Below are positions 49,617 through 61,078 of a DNA stretch of 64,000 nt, one piece after another; positions within the stretch are counted from its first letter, which is position 1, and the number at the start of each line of letters is the position of its first letter. The position numbers and the translations under genes were made by a program. The notes under the pieces were generated by a model, which ran no database searches, was not told the DNA's origin, and worked only from the letters and a program-made list of their open reading frames with translations. This DNA comes from Plecoglossus altivelis (taxonomy: Eukaryota; Chordata; Actinopteri; Osmeriformes; Plecoglossidae): assembly GCA_036571765.1 (NCBI GenBank), contig BROE01000001.1:11114288-11178287 (forward strand). Direction: 5' to 3'.

Positions 49617-52600
49617 TTACCAGATGTGAGATTCACAATGAGTCATTTTGATAACCCCCACTCCGCCGCCCAGTCGCCTGTAGTTCATGCCTCCGTAGAG
49701 CCTGAGGAAGGGGGGGAGAGAGAGAGAAGAAGAGGGAGGGAGGGGGAGAGAAGGAGCAGGCAGGGGTCCACAGTGAGACATTCGCTTGAAACAGATGAGG
49801 CCAGATTGAAGTACACGGGAGACCCAAAAGCAGTCAACAGCAGAGTCCAGAAGGCCTACCTCCACGTGTTAGCATCAGGGTCGTACACCTCGATCGTTTT
49901 CAGATACGTCGTGCCGTCGAACCCTCCGACTGCCATCAACTGCCCGTTAACCACAGCCAGTCCAACCTGCAAGAACAACAAACATAAAGAAGGTGACACA
50001 CTCAGCCAACTGATGACGCCAACCTGCCTTTACACACCAGAAGCGGAGCGACACTCACCCCGCTACGCCTGGACGTCATGGCGACGACAGGGGACCACTG
50101 ATTGGTCCTGGGGTTGTAGCGCTCGGCGCTGCTGAGCTCCGTGGTGTCGTCGCGGCCGCCCACAGAGTAGATCATGTCCTGGTACACAGCGCAGCCCAGG
50201 TGCTTCCTGCGCGTGCCCATGGGGGACACTGTGTGCCAGCGGTTCTCTTGTGGATTGTACCTCTCCACTGTGACGGGACACACACACACACACACACACA
50301 CACAGGTACATACAGTTTAACCTACGCAAGCTGCAAACTAGGCTTGTGTGTTGGACCCCCTAACCTCAAACACACATTCATGTAGTTGATCACAAAAGGT
50401 AAATGCGAGCAGCACCAATAATGCCTTTGCTCTCAGACCAGGCATGCCTGGTTGCCCTGCGTCATCAGCGTGCGATTGAGGCGTACCTGTGTTGAGCGGG
50501 GAGGTTCCGTCAGAGCCCCCCACAGCGTACAGAAAGCCGCCCAGCACGGCCACGGCCACGCCCAGCCTCCTGGTGCTCATGGACGCCACGCGCGTCCACT
50601 TGTTCTCCTTCGGGTCGTATCTGGAGTGCAGCAGCAGGGGTTAGGGGAGGGGGGAGTCACGACAGCATGAACACACAGCAGACACAAATACCCTACCACA
50701 CCTACAACACGCTCTCGTTCCAAGGCAACGGACCGTAACTACAGTGGGCATACGCACAAATACCCAACCCCTGTCTAGCCAGCCGAGAAACAGGCTGATC
50801 CAAAGCACTCACCTCTCGACTATGTTGAGACAGGAGACTCCGTCCTGCCCTCCCACGGCGTACAGGTAGCCCCCCAGGACAGCCACGCCCACGCTGGTCC
50901 TGCACGTGCTCGTTGGAGCTACGTCGCTGCTCCACTGGTTGGTCTTGGGGTCGTATCTGGGTCACACGGAGAGTGGACGACGGCGACGACACAATTATAC
51001 AGGGGTGTGGCTTTCACTAAATAAGTCCCACCCACTTTTCTGGAAAACAGCAAATCTGGCCTCCCCCACATTTTTTTATGCTGCCTCATACTCAGTTATT
51101 ATATGAAGCTGTCTCACCCACACGTGAGAACAGACCTAAGCCCCGGTGTTTACGTAGCGCTGGTAACTAGAGCAAAACCAAGGCGGGCAGGTAATTAGTC
51201 TTGAAGAGGTGGACCCTAACCCCCCCTCCCCTCCCCTTCGCCCCCGCAGGACTCACCTCTCCACACTGTTGAGGTAGGAGGACCCGTCGTGCCCGCCGAC
51301 AGCGTACAGCAGGTCGTCCAGCACGCTGACCCCGACGCCGCAGCGCCGCTTGCTCATGGACGCCACCATACGCCACTCGTTAGTCTGGGGGTCGTACCGC
51401 TCCACGCTGGAAATGGCGTCGCCGCTGCACCAGCCCCCGACTGCAGGAACGCAGAAGAGGGAACGCGAGGAACAGGTGAACTTTGGGCTTCATTGTGTTT
51501 CATTGTATTTCCATTCAAATGTATTACTTCAAGGCAACAAGAAGTGTGTACGGTAAGTGCACAAGGAAGGAACAAGGAAGAAACAGAGCAACAGCCACTT
51601 TATATTAACTACAACTCTGCATAGTTCAGGAGTCGATTCAGGTTTTTAGCTATGTGGACAACAGACCTGCAAACAGCACCTCTCCACAGCGGATGGGCTT
51701 CCTCGGCCTGGTTCTGGGCCCCTGCATCAGGGGCCTCTCCTGGGGCAGGAGGAGGTAGTTCTTAGCTTCATCCACCAGGTCCCTGGAAGAGAGGAGAGGC
51801 CAAACCATGATCGTAACTCTCAGTACTCAAGCAGCCAACACACGGTGCTTTGTTATCCTGGATTTGGGTGAAATGACTAATGATTCGTCTGTTGCTCGGT
51901 AAGCGAGTATTTAATGAGGCCTGATGGAAGGATGGGAATGTTGGCTCCAGGTCAGGTGATCATGATGCATTTGCAGCTCAGCGCACCTGCACTCCTCATC
52001 GCTCTTGATGAGCGGGTCCGACCCCACCGTCCCCACCAGGAACTTGGGGCTCAGGAGGGGCAGGCGGACGTGCTGCAAGACCTGCAACCACAACACAACC
52101 ACAGTGGTCAGAGACCTGCTACCACAACACAACCACAGTGGTCAGAGACCTGCGACCACAACACAACCACAGGTCAGTGACTTACAACCACAGGTCAGTG
52201 ACTTACAGTGACCTAGAACCCCACCACAACCACAGGGTCAATAACAGTACCACAAAACATAAGCAAAAACTTCATCCCATACTTGCATGAACACAACTGT
52301 TGAATAGCTATAACACTTTGCAGTTCAGTACAACTTTGACCTATCAAGTTCTATTTCCAACCAGGGGGGTCGTCCACTGAGGGGAGAGGAGATGAAACCA
52401 TGTGAGGAGCACCAGGCAGGTGGAAACCAAACCATGTCTGACCTGGGGCAGCTGGGGTCGTCGCTCCTGGATGCTGTACTTGACCCAGGCCATGACAGCG
52501 TTAAACACCTGCTCCTCACTACGAACGTTCAGCTCGTCGCTGGAGATGATGTCTATGAGCTGGTTGGCAGGGAGAAGCATGAACTCCTCGCTCTCCATAA

Positions 52601-54114
52601 CCTGAAGGAGAAGAATGATGCAACAGCTTTGAAGGGATATAGACATGTATTGAGCGGAGATAGTGGCAGGTGAACTTGCCAACACGTGAAAGCAAATGTT
52701 AACACCCACAAGTACAAGAAGCACCTCCAGCTTGGATCCAAGCAGTGAACTGTCTCTCTCTGCTTCTCCCTCTGCCTCTCCCCCTCACACACTAAAGAGA
52801 GTCCTCCTCACCTCTTGGAAGTTATGCTGGGTAAACTTGTCAGCTATCCTCAGCAGCTCTCTGCAGGAGTGCGTGTCAGCAAAGGCCCTGATGCCCAGGC
52901 AGTTGGAGGGGTCCAGCTGCCTCTTGAGGAACTCGCAGCACGCCTCTTGGATCTCGGCCAGCTGCAGGAGGCAGGCTGCTGGCAGAAGCGTCTGGACGTT
53001 CCCCTCCTCCACGGTCACCTGCAGGTGGGGACGGAAAGAGCACACCTGCTTAACCGACCGAGGCGGTTGAGTATCTTTCCGTGACTTTCAACAGCGAACA
53101 TCGAGACAGCCGTCTCGTAGCATTAGATCAGCCTTCACACTATCCATCCTAATGCATCCGCTATCCGTTACCTGCGAGGTGTATGCGAAGTCAATCAGCA
53201 GCTCCATGGCTCTCTCATCGATGTCCCTGATGACCACCTCAGTCTGCCGGCTCTCGGCCAGCTCCCCAGTGAACATGGCCCGGAAGTAGGGGCTGCAGGC
53301 CGACAGGATGACCCGATGGGCGTAGATCTTCTTGGCTCCCACCACCAGCACGACGTCGCAGAGCTCCCTGTGCTTGCGAAGCAGGTTGATGACCTCCAGC
53401 GTCTGCCTGGGGTGCTTGTCGGACACGTAGGGCATCCGGGCGGGCTGGGGAACGCCCTCCGGAAGCTTGTTGGGGTCTCCCAGGGTGCAGCGGCTAGTGA
53501 TGTCCATCCCGGTGTTGTCTTGGCGAGCGCTGGCAGCCCTGCGGGAGGGGGGAGGGAGGGGGGAGGAGAGGGGAGGGGGTGTAGCGGAGGAAGGGAAAGA
53601 GTTGGCAATGTTGCCAACATTTAGCAGTACTTGAATTGCAGGGCATTCGGCGTATGCAGCTCATGTGGAACTTCATCCAAGCTCAAACTCTGTGTTGTAT
53701 CTTAACACAATGACAGCAAATAGCTGAGGCTATATCCTTTATTAGTCTCTAAAAGGCCTCAGAGATTATGAACTGCAGGCAGCTGTTAGGCTCTGACGGA
53801 AATCATACTGGCTAAAGACTTAGCACTCCCACCTTAACCAGTCTCCAGACACACTCTGAGGTCAATTTGAGTCGGGTGGAGTCAACTATGAATAGAATGA
53901 CAGATTGACTCTATAGCCACAGTGGCAACGACAGAAGTCATGATTTAAAATAGTACTAAGGTACACAATGAAAGCAAACTTGCAAGCTCACACGTCAGTG
54001 TCTAAAACAGAGTGGATGGCAATTTCAAACCAAAATAACCCAATCGACTGAAGATGAGATGATCATGTACCGTAGCGTCTACAACACGTACCTGCGCATT
54101 GGGTTTCCGTCCAT
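49617..54114 (-). CDS. klhl20: Kelch-like protein 20, Cullin-3 substrate adaptor (12 coding exons)
   Basis: KLHL20 is a BTB-Kelch adaptor that brings substrates to the Cullin-3/RBX1 ubiquitin ligase; known mammalian targets include DAPK, PML and a RhoGEF, with roles at the trans-Golgi. Exons in transcript order: 54092-54114, 53172-53538, 52812-53018, 52443-52601, 51987-52081, 51667-51782, 51257-51440, 50813-50956, 50487-50620, 50059-50267, 49860-49966, 49617-49701. They join in frame to 1,830 nt, 609 aa, exactly the human length. The BTB fold spans about residues 55-165 ([20 protein letters not shown]), BACK about 165-275 and six Kelch repeats about 317-602, each with a Gly-Gly pair and a Tyr-(Asp/Asn)-Pro-x5-Trp block. 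The N-terminus MDGNPMRR matches human MEGKPMRR, which fixes the start. Introns are GT-AG. Exon 5's acceptor is tandemly duplicated and exon 10's pyrimidine tract is a TG repeat (see findings). Confidence 0.97.
50278..50304. repeat. (CA)n in klhl20 intron 9 next to the exon 10 acceptor
   Basis: A pure CA array on the plus strand, which is (TG)n on the coding strand, ending about ten bases before the exon 10 acceptor at 50,268. Confidence 0.9.
52081..52215 (-). repeat. 34-bp minisatellite copying the klhl20 exon 5 acceptor
   Basis: CCTG anchors on the plus strand at 52,081, 52,115 and 52,149 mark three 34-base units. On the minus strand each ends in a GTTGTGGTnGCAG|GTCT acceptor; the copy at 52,081 is the real start of exon 5. 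Beyond 52,170 the units shrink to a 21-base ACCACAGGTCAGTGACTTACA-type repeat. Confidence 0.85.
53540..53582 (-). repeat. C-rich pyrimidine tract before klhl20 exon 2
   Basis: On the coding strand this is CCCCTCC repeats leading to the exon 2 acceptor; on the plus strand it is a G-rich tract with many G3-G6 runs. It is therefore both splice-acceptor tract and potential antisense G-quadruplex. Confidence 0.75.
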
Positions 54115-54700
54115 GCACAGAAAACGATGTTTGGTCCACTATTTGCCGACCTAATGGTTTAAAAAAACGTCATACAATCACTTAACTAGACATCTAAGCA
54201 ACATAGGAATCTAGCAAGCTGAATAGCTAAACATGATTGCGTTACCAGACCTTATTCTTCCTTCCTTGTAATGAATAGCGAGCAAAGGCAAATTTAGCTT
54301 GCTAACTGTTACAATAGCCTAGATAGCTGGATCGGAAAATTGCGGCTAATACGTTTTGCCTTAATTACTGAAGTCTAAGTGTTTGAATGACATGTTAGTT
54401 AACTTACGACATGCAGCCTAAACCCAGTATGCGTGCTCTAACTTCAGCCGACTTTCTTGTCGGACTATCTAGATTTAGCCTTGATGACTGACACTGTTGC
54501 TAGCTAGCTAACGTTAGTCGTCCACTGCACTGTGTTTTGATCTGTGTCACAGGATATATTGACTAACCAAACATACTGACTTGCGCTTTTTCGATTTAGG
54601 AATATGATTCGGCTGGAACGGAACAAATACGAATCGAAAATATGTACCTTATAAACCCATTCCAACGTCCGGGTCGATCACTGATGTGACTAGCACCTAC
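54092..54700 (-). promoter_or_regulatory. klhl20: klhl20 5' end: likely non-coding exon, intron and promoter
   Basis: A good acceptor (pyrimidine run then ATTAG) at 54,151 would start the first coding exon at 54,150, giving 36 bases of 5' UTR before the ATG. A donor-like AAG|gtacat at 54,648 could end an upstream non-coding exon, as in human KLHL20. The transcription start and first exon are inferred and not confirmed. Confidence 0.4.
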
Positions 54701-54985
54701 ACAACTCTGAATAGGATGGACTAGCTACACTAGGCCAGCTCTATCTACACATTCCACGAAATTCCCACTAACCCTTTCCGGCTGCGTGTTCTGTCATAGG
54801 AAATTCCAAAATAAAGGTCACCAATTGCGGAATGTTCTGTATTTTTGAAAGCGAAAAGATGTCGGTATAAATATTCATGCCAATACTGTGTACATAAACA
54901 CTTGCAAAGTTGCTGGCATTTATCTGTCATTAGAATTGTCAATGCGTATGAGTTTTCACGGCGGCCGCTGCATTTTCTCACTCTA

Positions 54986-55000
54986 CAACTAGATGGCAGT
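54986..55000 (+). promoter_or_regulatory. CTCF-like motif upstream of klhl20
   Basis: ACAACTAGATGGCAG closely resembles the CTCF core CCACTAG(A/G)(T/G)GGCAG. It lies in the spacer just beyond the inferred klhl20 promoter, next to a GGCGGCCGC patch. Confidence 0.4.
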
Positions 55001-57340
55001 GTTTGACTATCAAGAAGACGACAGACCGACGTTTCTTAAGCCACCGGGGTGATTTGTGAGACCGTGTCGTCTGTGATAAGTGAATCACCTCTGGCATTAG
55101 TGACAAAGCCTACGTTCATATCTGATTTCCATAAATGCTTGATGACATAAATAAATGGGGGGGGGGAACATCCCTATCTGATTTGTTGCAGGCTTTCTAT
55201 CCCACACTAGAGGGAAATGTGACGGAATGGGTTGAGAATTGAATGACAATGCCTTTCTCTTTGGAAATGGAAAAAAAGGCCCAAAACAGATGAACTCTCC
55301 GGGTTTTTCACACAATGTACCAGAGAAGAAGCACCCTGCACCTGCCTGTGCTACCCTCTCTTCTCCTACCCTGTCTCCTAAAATGTTTCCACGTGTCAGA
55401 GCTGGGGATTGGCGCATGGATTGCACTGTGACTCAGCTTCAGATTGAGTATGCAGTCAGAAATATCTGCAGCCTTTGTTCAGCTTACTTTATAGACGAGC
55501 AGGCGCTCTACTCTGGTGCCATCAGAATGTCTGAGAGGCCTAAACAAAAGCTGTCTTTGTTATCTAATTTATCAATCATCTATGAATAAAGTTGGCATTG
55601 CAGGTATGGTACAGAGAGGACGCCTATTTGTTCAAGGTTTTATCTCCGTTGATACCGCATACAATAGCCTGCTGTCACTCTTTGTGTGGGTGTTTGTGTG
55701 AGTCTGTGTCTGCGTGTGTATGAGCGCGCGTTAGTGTATTCGACATTCTCCGCAGCCTAACTATCTCTGACTAAAATTGTCTTCGTAGGCCAGAGGTAAG
55801 CTTGGAGCTTTCCATCGCACAAGCACAGTTAACCTCCTGAATCCTACCATGCTAAATGAACTCGGCATTCCTGCACCGAGAAGCCGTCAACAGCATTCAG
55901 TTGTGCCAAACAATATTTAGCTCTGTCCAAACAGGAGACAGGGTGAGTAAACACATTTGTTTTAGACTATGTACCGAAGCATATATCACCCAACACTTCT
56001 CTGAACCAAAGCTGTTAAAATGATCTAGAGATGTATCTGAAGGCGGCGTGCAGTGAAATCCCCGCAACCAGACAGAGAGGTGGGCCGAGGTTAGACAGAG
56101 TCCCCAGCTCATTAAACCATCGTCAAGGAACAGAGTCCAGAGTGTGCCCCACCGCAAGCTGCATCCCTGGGGCTATACCAGCGAGCAAGGCCCTGGAGCA
56201 GAATCACCTGAAGCACTTTCTCCGTGTCTACGGCCAGCCTTTCCAGGGATGCATTCAGGCCAGCGACAGCATGGTCTACAGGTAGAGATTACAGGGTGTT
56301 TACAAAGGGCAAGAGCATAATTAATGTGTGTTGATGTAATTAATGCGATTAACCTACAGAGCCTAATCTATGTAGCATACAATAGTCAACCTTTGTCAAA
56401 TTATTGGAAGGAGATGATATTTTAATGCATAAGCAAGTGATGATTGTTGAATTATTGTCCCAATTATTGAGCGATGGTCTAGACAGTATTAGGCGACTGA
56501 ATTCCACATCCTGTCAGGAATGTTTTAAGAGTATTTTACAGGAAAGACTGGTTTGGTTCTTTAAGTACCTTACATAATCAAATAATTTGCAAATAATAGG
56601 CCTCCTCTGAGATGACAGTGGCACACCATAGAGACAAAACAACATTTATCTGCATGGGTGACAGCTGTTAATCAGTGTAATTGTTAGTTGGGCATTGACG
56701 GTCCTCGATGGCGAGGATTAGGCTACTTTTACTGCAACGTAAACAAACTCAGTGGAGGGCTGTCAACACGTCTTGAGCTGATCATTTATTAACTCCGGGT
56801 ATTAATGATCCAAGTTTAGGTAGACTCAGCAGGTGTCGAGTTAAATACTTAATGTCATCCTGAAGCTCATCATCGAGTGTCGTCTTCCGAAGAGAGGCCG
56901 CGGGGAGTCTTGCGAGCACTTACGCGTGTTTGATGTGAAGGGCAGAGGAGGATACAGCCGTACTCGGACAGCTTTCGGTCTTGCCACAGCGAAACCCCAT
57001 TATAAGTCAAACTGAATAGCTGCATCGCAGGACGTCAGCCAAACGTGCAGCGAGACATTCCCCCAAACATTGATATCCTTTACCGTGTGGCTTCCGGGTA
57101 ATGGGGCGGAACTTGGCTATCATTTGCAGCAGTATATTTCACGGGTTACTGTGCAGATTTTGACGTCTTTAACACGGAGGGGATTTTGAGGTTTGGAAGC
57201 TGCTCTCAAGACCTTAAAAGCTGATTCATATGCTCATCTGTTTCTGTCTCTCAGTGCCAACGTTACCCTCACTTCTAGGAAAGTCTATTTGTTATGCAAA
57301 GGTCAGGGAGTCCCTAGTCTACCAACAGCCGTGGGTCAAT
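55001..57340. other. Non-coding stretch between klhl20 and kcnab1
   Basis: No gene is recognised. Sequence is mostly single-copy-looking and AT-rich, with a G10 run near 55,158 and a modest CpG-rich patch at about 56,880-57,080. Confidence 0.6.
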
Positions 57341-57341
57341 A

Positions 57342-57379
<38 letters not shown>
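57342..57379 (+). repeat. (GT)n microsatellite
   Basis: About eighteen GT units followed by GCGTGCACGCGTG. Confidence 0.95.
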
Positions 57380-57382
<3 letters not shown>

Positions 57383-57829
57383 CACGCGTGTGTATACTTA
57401 CATAGGATGGTCTCTACCCGCTACACCATTCAGATTCAATCTTCTATTCCCCCACCTGTGGTTATCATCCATTCTCCTTATCACCCTTGTGGCCAGTACT
57501 TTGAGGCAGTCGCCTTTGTTGATAGCCTATGGTAACTCACTGTTGAATTATGCATTAACAACATATCAGAGCTTGCAAACGCGAACCCGTTACCTTTTAT
57601 GTAGTGGTGCAATTAAGTTTTAAGACCATTTATTTTTGTTATCATCATTTGTTATGGCGGGTTATTATCAGTTACACAACAAACACACATAAAAACAGTA
57701 AATCATTCATTTGAACAACACCCTCGGTGTCTTCCTTGTACTATGGCAGTCTAAGCTTTGGCCACAATAGAAAGCTGTTCCCCATCCTTGGTAGTTTTGT
57801 GTATTACTGCATCGTACAAAAAATATCAT

Positions 57830-57856
57830 TCATCTCCAGAGAATCTCTGGAGATGA
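57830..57856. repeat. Inverted repeat, 12-bp arms and 3-base loop
   Basis: TCATCTCCAGAG and its exact reverse complement flank AAT. In RNA or single-stranded DNA this forms a short perfect hairpin; the stem is too short for a microRNA precursor. Confidence 0.75.
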
Positions 57857-58674
57857 TGAGAGGCTGCGCTACTACATTTTCTTCTGTCATATAAAAGTCT
57901 AATTATAATATGTCACGAACTGGCTGTGTTTTTTCTGTGGATGATGCTGCTGCTCGGCCCAGGCTTTTCATCAACAGTGATTCTAGGGCAGGTCTTCTAG
58001 TGCTGTGGGCATAATGACCGTGTAACTGCTGTAACCCTGTGGATATATGTCACCTTACAGATAGCTCCTAGCCCTCTAATCCAATACACCATAGACTGTA
58101 TTAGGACAAGGGCGGGGAATAGAAGTGATGTTCAAGCAGCCTTTGGGGCTGGAGGACTGTCGGGAAGTTGTGAAAATATCATGGTAGATTGCGAGAAAGG
58201 GTGGTGGCGATGATGATGAGAATGAGGATGATTACGGCTGATGAGGTTGACAATGAAGACTTCCAGCGAGTTCAAACGTTAACGGTAGATGATCACGCCA
58301 GGTCGAACTGTGAAGGGTTGACGATGATGAAGACGACAGCAATGGTGAGCATTGTTGTTGCGTTCTGTGGCGCTCTCTAGAGTTCCTGGATGCTGCCTGT
58401 GGGACTGCTGCTCTCATCAGTATGGCGCGCACACACGCTTCAAGCCTGGGGTGGCGTTCACGCTGTTCCGCTGTGCTCAGTACGTCAGGCCATGATGGCT
58501 ACATGGAGTCCAAGCTATTCTGTAAGGGCTCATTCAACGCACTGTTCTAGCTCTGTAATATGGAGCAACGCCTTGCATTATAATGACACAAGCTTCCTGG
58601 ATAATCCTCTGCATACAGTATTATTATGGACTGGCGCAGGCACACGCGAGCCGTACTAAATGGTGATTTCATAG

Positions 58675-58872
58675 GGAGGAGGAGAGTAGGATGGAGAGGG
58701 TGGAGGGGAAAGAGGGAGAGCAGGGGAGGGAGATGGTGAAGGCGGGGGAGGATAGGGAGAGAGACATGGAGGGGGTCAGAGAGAGAGAGAGACAGGGAGA
58801 GAGAGATGGAGAAGGACGGAGGATAGGGAGAGGGATAGGGAGAGAGAGATGGCGAAAGAGCGAGAGAGTGAT
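58675..58872. repeat. GA-rich low-complexity tract
   Basis: GAGAGA, GGGAGA and GGAGGG units over about 200 bases, purine-only for long runs. Frames on both strands (Arg/Glu-rich, Ser/Leu/Pro-rich) are artefacts. Confidence 0.85.
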
Positions 58873-59532
58873 GGAGATTCCACTCTGACGGTTGCAGCAA
58901 TGAAGCCATTGGTGTGTCCCCTTGCATTCAGCATTGTCAGCTCATAAAGAGGTCCTGCAAATGCCCAGATAAGAGGCACATTTATATCTGGTGAACATTT
59001 TGTATGCAAATGACACACACAGAATATCAAGAGACACCCACTGTCAGATATTGTCAGATGTCAGTGCTCTCTTGAAAGATCCCTCATTTCGTTTATGGCC
59101 GTAGGTCCAGACACAAAGAGACGTTTTTATCTGTTGGAATTGAACGGATCAAATCTGTGTTTCTCTTGGCTTGGGATCAGGCCTTACAGATTCAGATTCA
59201 GCCACTTTTTAAAAGTTCAAAGTAATTTTCCTCCTGGCTTTGTCTTTATTTCAACACTGAACTCGCCATGCCGGAGCCGTCGCTCAGCTTCGATTGCGTA
59301 AGTTGGACTCTGCCTCATTCACAGGCACGGATTTGCTCGTTAATAGATCTTTAGTGGAGCGCCGAGGTACGCTGCTCCGCCTGGAGGTGCAGAAGTCTGT
59401 CCCACTGGGGGTTCTGTCCCAGGACATGACAGATCTGGCTGACACATTTGACTGACACACTTTTAACTGGGTTCGACAAGGAGGAGAACCAGGCCTCCAG
59501 CCACAGAGGGAGGCTTATGCTGTCACCAGCAA

Positions 59533-59948
59533 AGCCTCCTGTCTTACCCCCTACTGCCTCCTGTCTCACCCCCTGCTGCCTCCTGTCTCACCCCCTACTG
59601 CCTCCTGTCTCACCCCCTGCTGCCCCCTGTCTCACTCCCTGCTGCCTCCTGTCTCGCCCCCTGCTGCCTCCTGTCTCACCCCCTGCTGCCACCTGTCTCA
59701 CACCTTGTTGCTTCCAGTCTCACCCCCTACTGCCCCATGTCTCACCCCCTGCTGCTTCCTGTCTCACTCTCTACTGCCTCCTGTCTCACCCCCTGCTGCC
59801 TCCCTTCTCACCCCCTACTGCCTCCTGTCTCACCCCCTGCTGCCTCTTGTCTCATCCCCTACAGCCTTCTGTCTCACCCCCTAATGCCTCCTCTCTCACC
59901 CCCTGCTGCCTCCTGTCTCACCCCCTGCTGCCTCCTGTCTCACCCCCC
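59533..59948 (+). repeat. 22-bp minisatellite, about nineteen copies
   Basis: Units of the form CTGCTGCCTCCTGTCTCACCCC repeat every 22 bases with point variants (TACTGCC, CTTCC, CCATG). Because 22 is not a multiple of three, all three frames are used in turn and stay open, which produces long Cys/Leu/Pro/Ser-rich frames that are not genes. Confidence 0.9.
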
Positions 59949-61018
59949 ACACATCTGGTACCAAACTCAACGTGGCATGTTGCAGACAGTTTTATTAACA
60001 TTATTTTGTCATGTGATATTTCGTACATATATATATATATACATATATGTACACGCACATCCGTGTTCTGTCACACTGAAGTGCTTTTTATCTTAGAATC
60101 ATTATAACAAGGAATCAGGAAGAAGCCCATAGCAGTGAAATGACAACACTATACTCCTCTGCAGGACACAATGAAAATGCATAAATGAAGGATGAGATGA
60201 CGCAAACGAGGGGGAATAGCAGGTTATTACCGTTAAACAGTAGACAACCTGTTACTTATGTGGAGGAAATGACATTGGCCAGTCAGATCCAGGCAGATCA
60301 TCCGAGCTGAGGCGATCATTCACAGAACTGCTCACCCTTTGCCAGCTCCAAGATGACGGCGGAGAGGGCTGAAGTGTAGGACCCAGTCCAATAGTACAAC
60401 TGCTGCTGTTGTGGCGGATGTACACACAAGGAGATGAATGTGACGAGCATAGCCCTAGGCATCTCTGGCTCTCAATGAACCGTGAAAGCCTACGCCATGT
60501 CACATGGGCTGTCTTTCTGTGGGGGTGGACGGAGGAACGTGCCTCTGCTGCTGCCTCGCAAGTCTGCTTGGACGCATTTCGGGTTCCATTCACCACACGG
60601 TTACCTCAGGTTAGGCCTCTCTGGTCAGTCTGGTCACTCTGGCCACAGGTCAACTGGCTTGGCGTCTGCAGACCATTGTACACTGTGTGAAGCTGAACAA
60701 GCTTGTAAACAGACCATCAGGGACACGATTAAAACTGGTTTGGTTTGATGCGAATGCGACTGGGTAAATGGAAGATGCTTACGAAGAAATGTAGTGTGTC
60801 TGCAATATTTGTGTCTCAGACCCAGGGTTCTGTGATGAACCATGTGATCATTGCTTGCTCCCAAGTGCACACAGCTTTTTTATTCAATCACAGCAGACTC
60901 TTGCTCTCCGTTTCTCTCTCTCCCTCGCTCTCTTTCGGTGTGTCTTGTGGAAAATGCTTCAGTTAATTCACCCAGCACAAGTGACTTGTATGTAGCCTTT
61001 CTCTCTCACACACTCTCG

Positions 61019-61019
<1 letters not shown>
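59949..61019. other. Non-coding stretch, no gene recognised
   Basis: Contains an AT-rich self-complementary tract (GTACATATATA to TATATGTAC) at about 60,024-60,053. The remainder is single-copy-looking with no exon I can support. Confidence 0.6.

Positions 61020-61078
<59 letters not shown>
61020..61078 (+). repeat. (CT)n microsatellite
   Basis: About twenty-five CT units with a few CG interruptions, inside a longer pyrimidine-rich region upstream of kcnab1. Confidence 0.95.

Larger units (their letters stand above)
57380..59532. other. Non-coding stretch with hairpin and GA-rich tract
   Basis: No gene is recognised. It contains a perfect 12-bp-arm inverted repeat at about 57,830-57,856 and a long GA-rich low-complexity tract at 58,675-58,872. 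Confidence 0.6.

Noticed and set aside
59448..60107. 219-codon plus-strand open frame rich in Cys, Leu, Pro and Ser
   Set aside because: It is the translation of a 22-bp minisatellite; stops are absent because the unit contains none in any frame.
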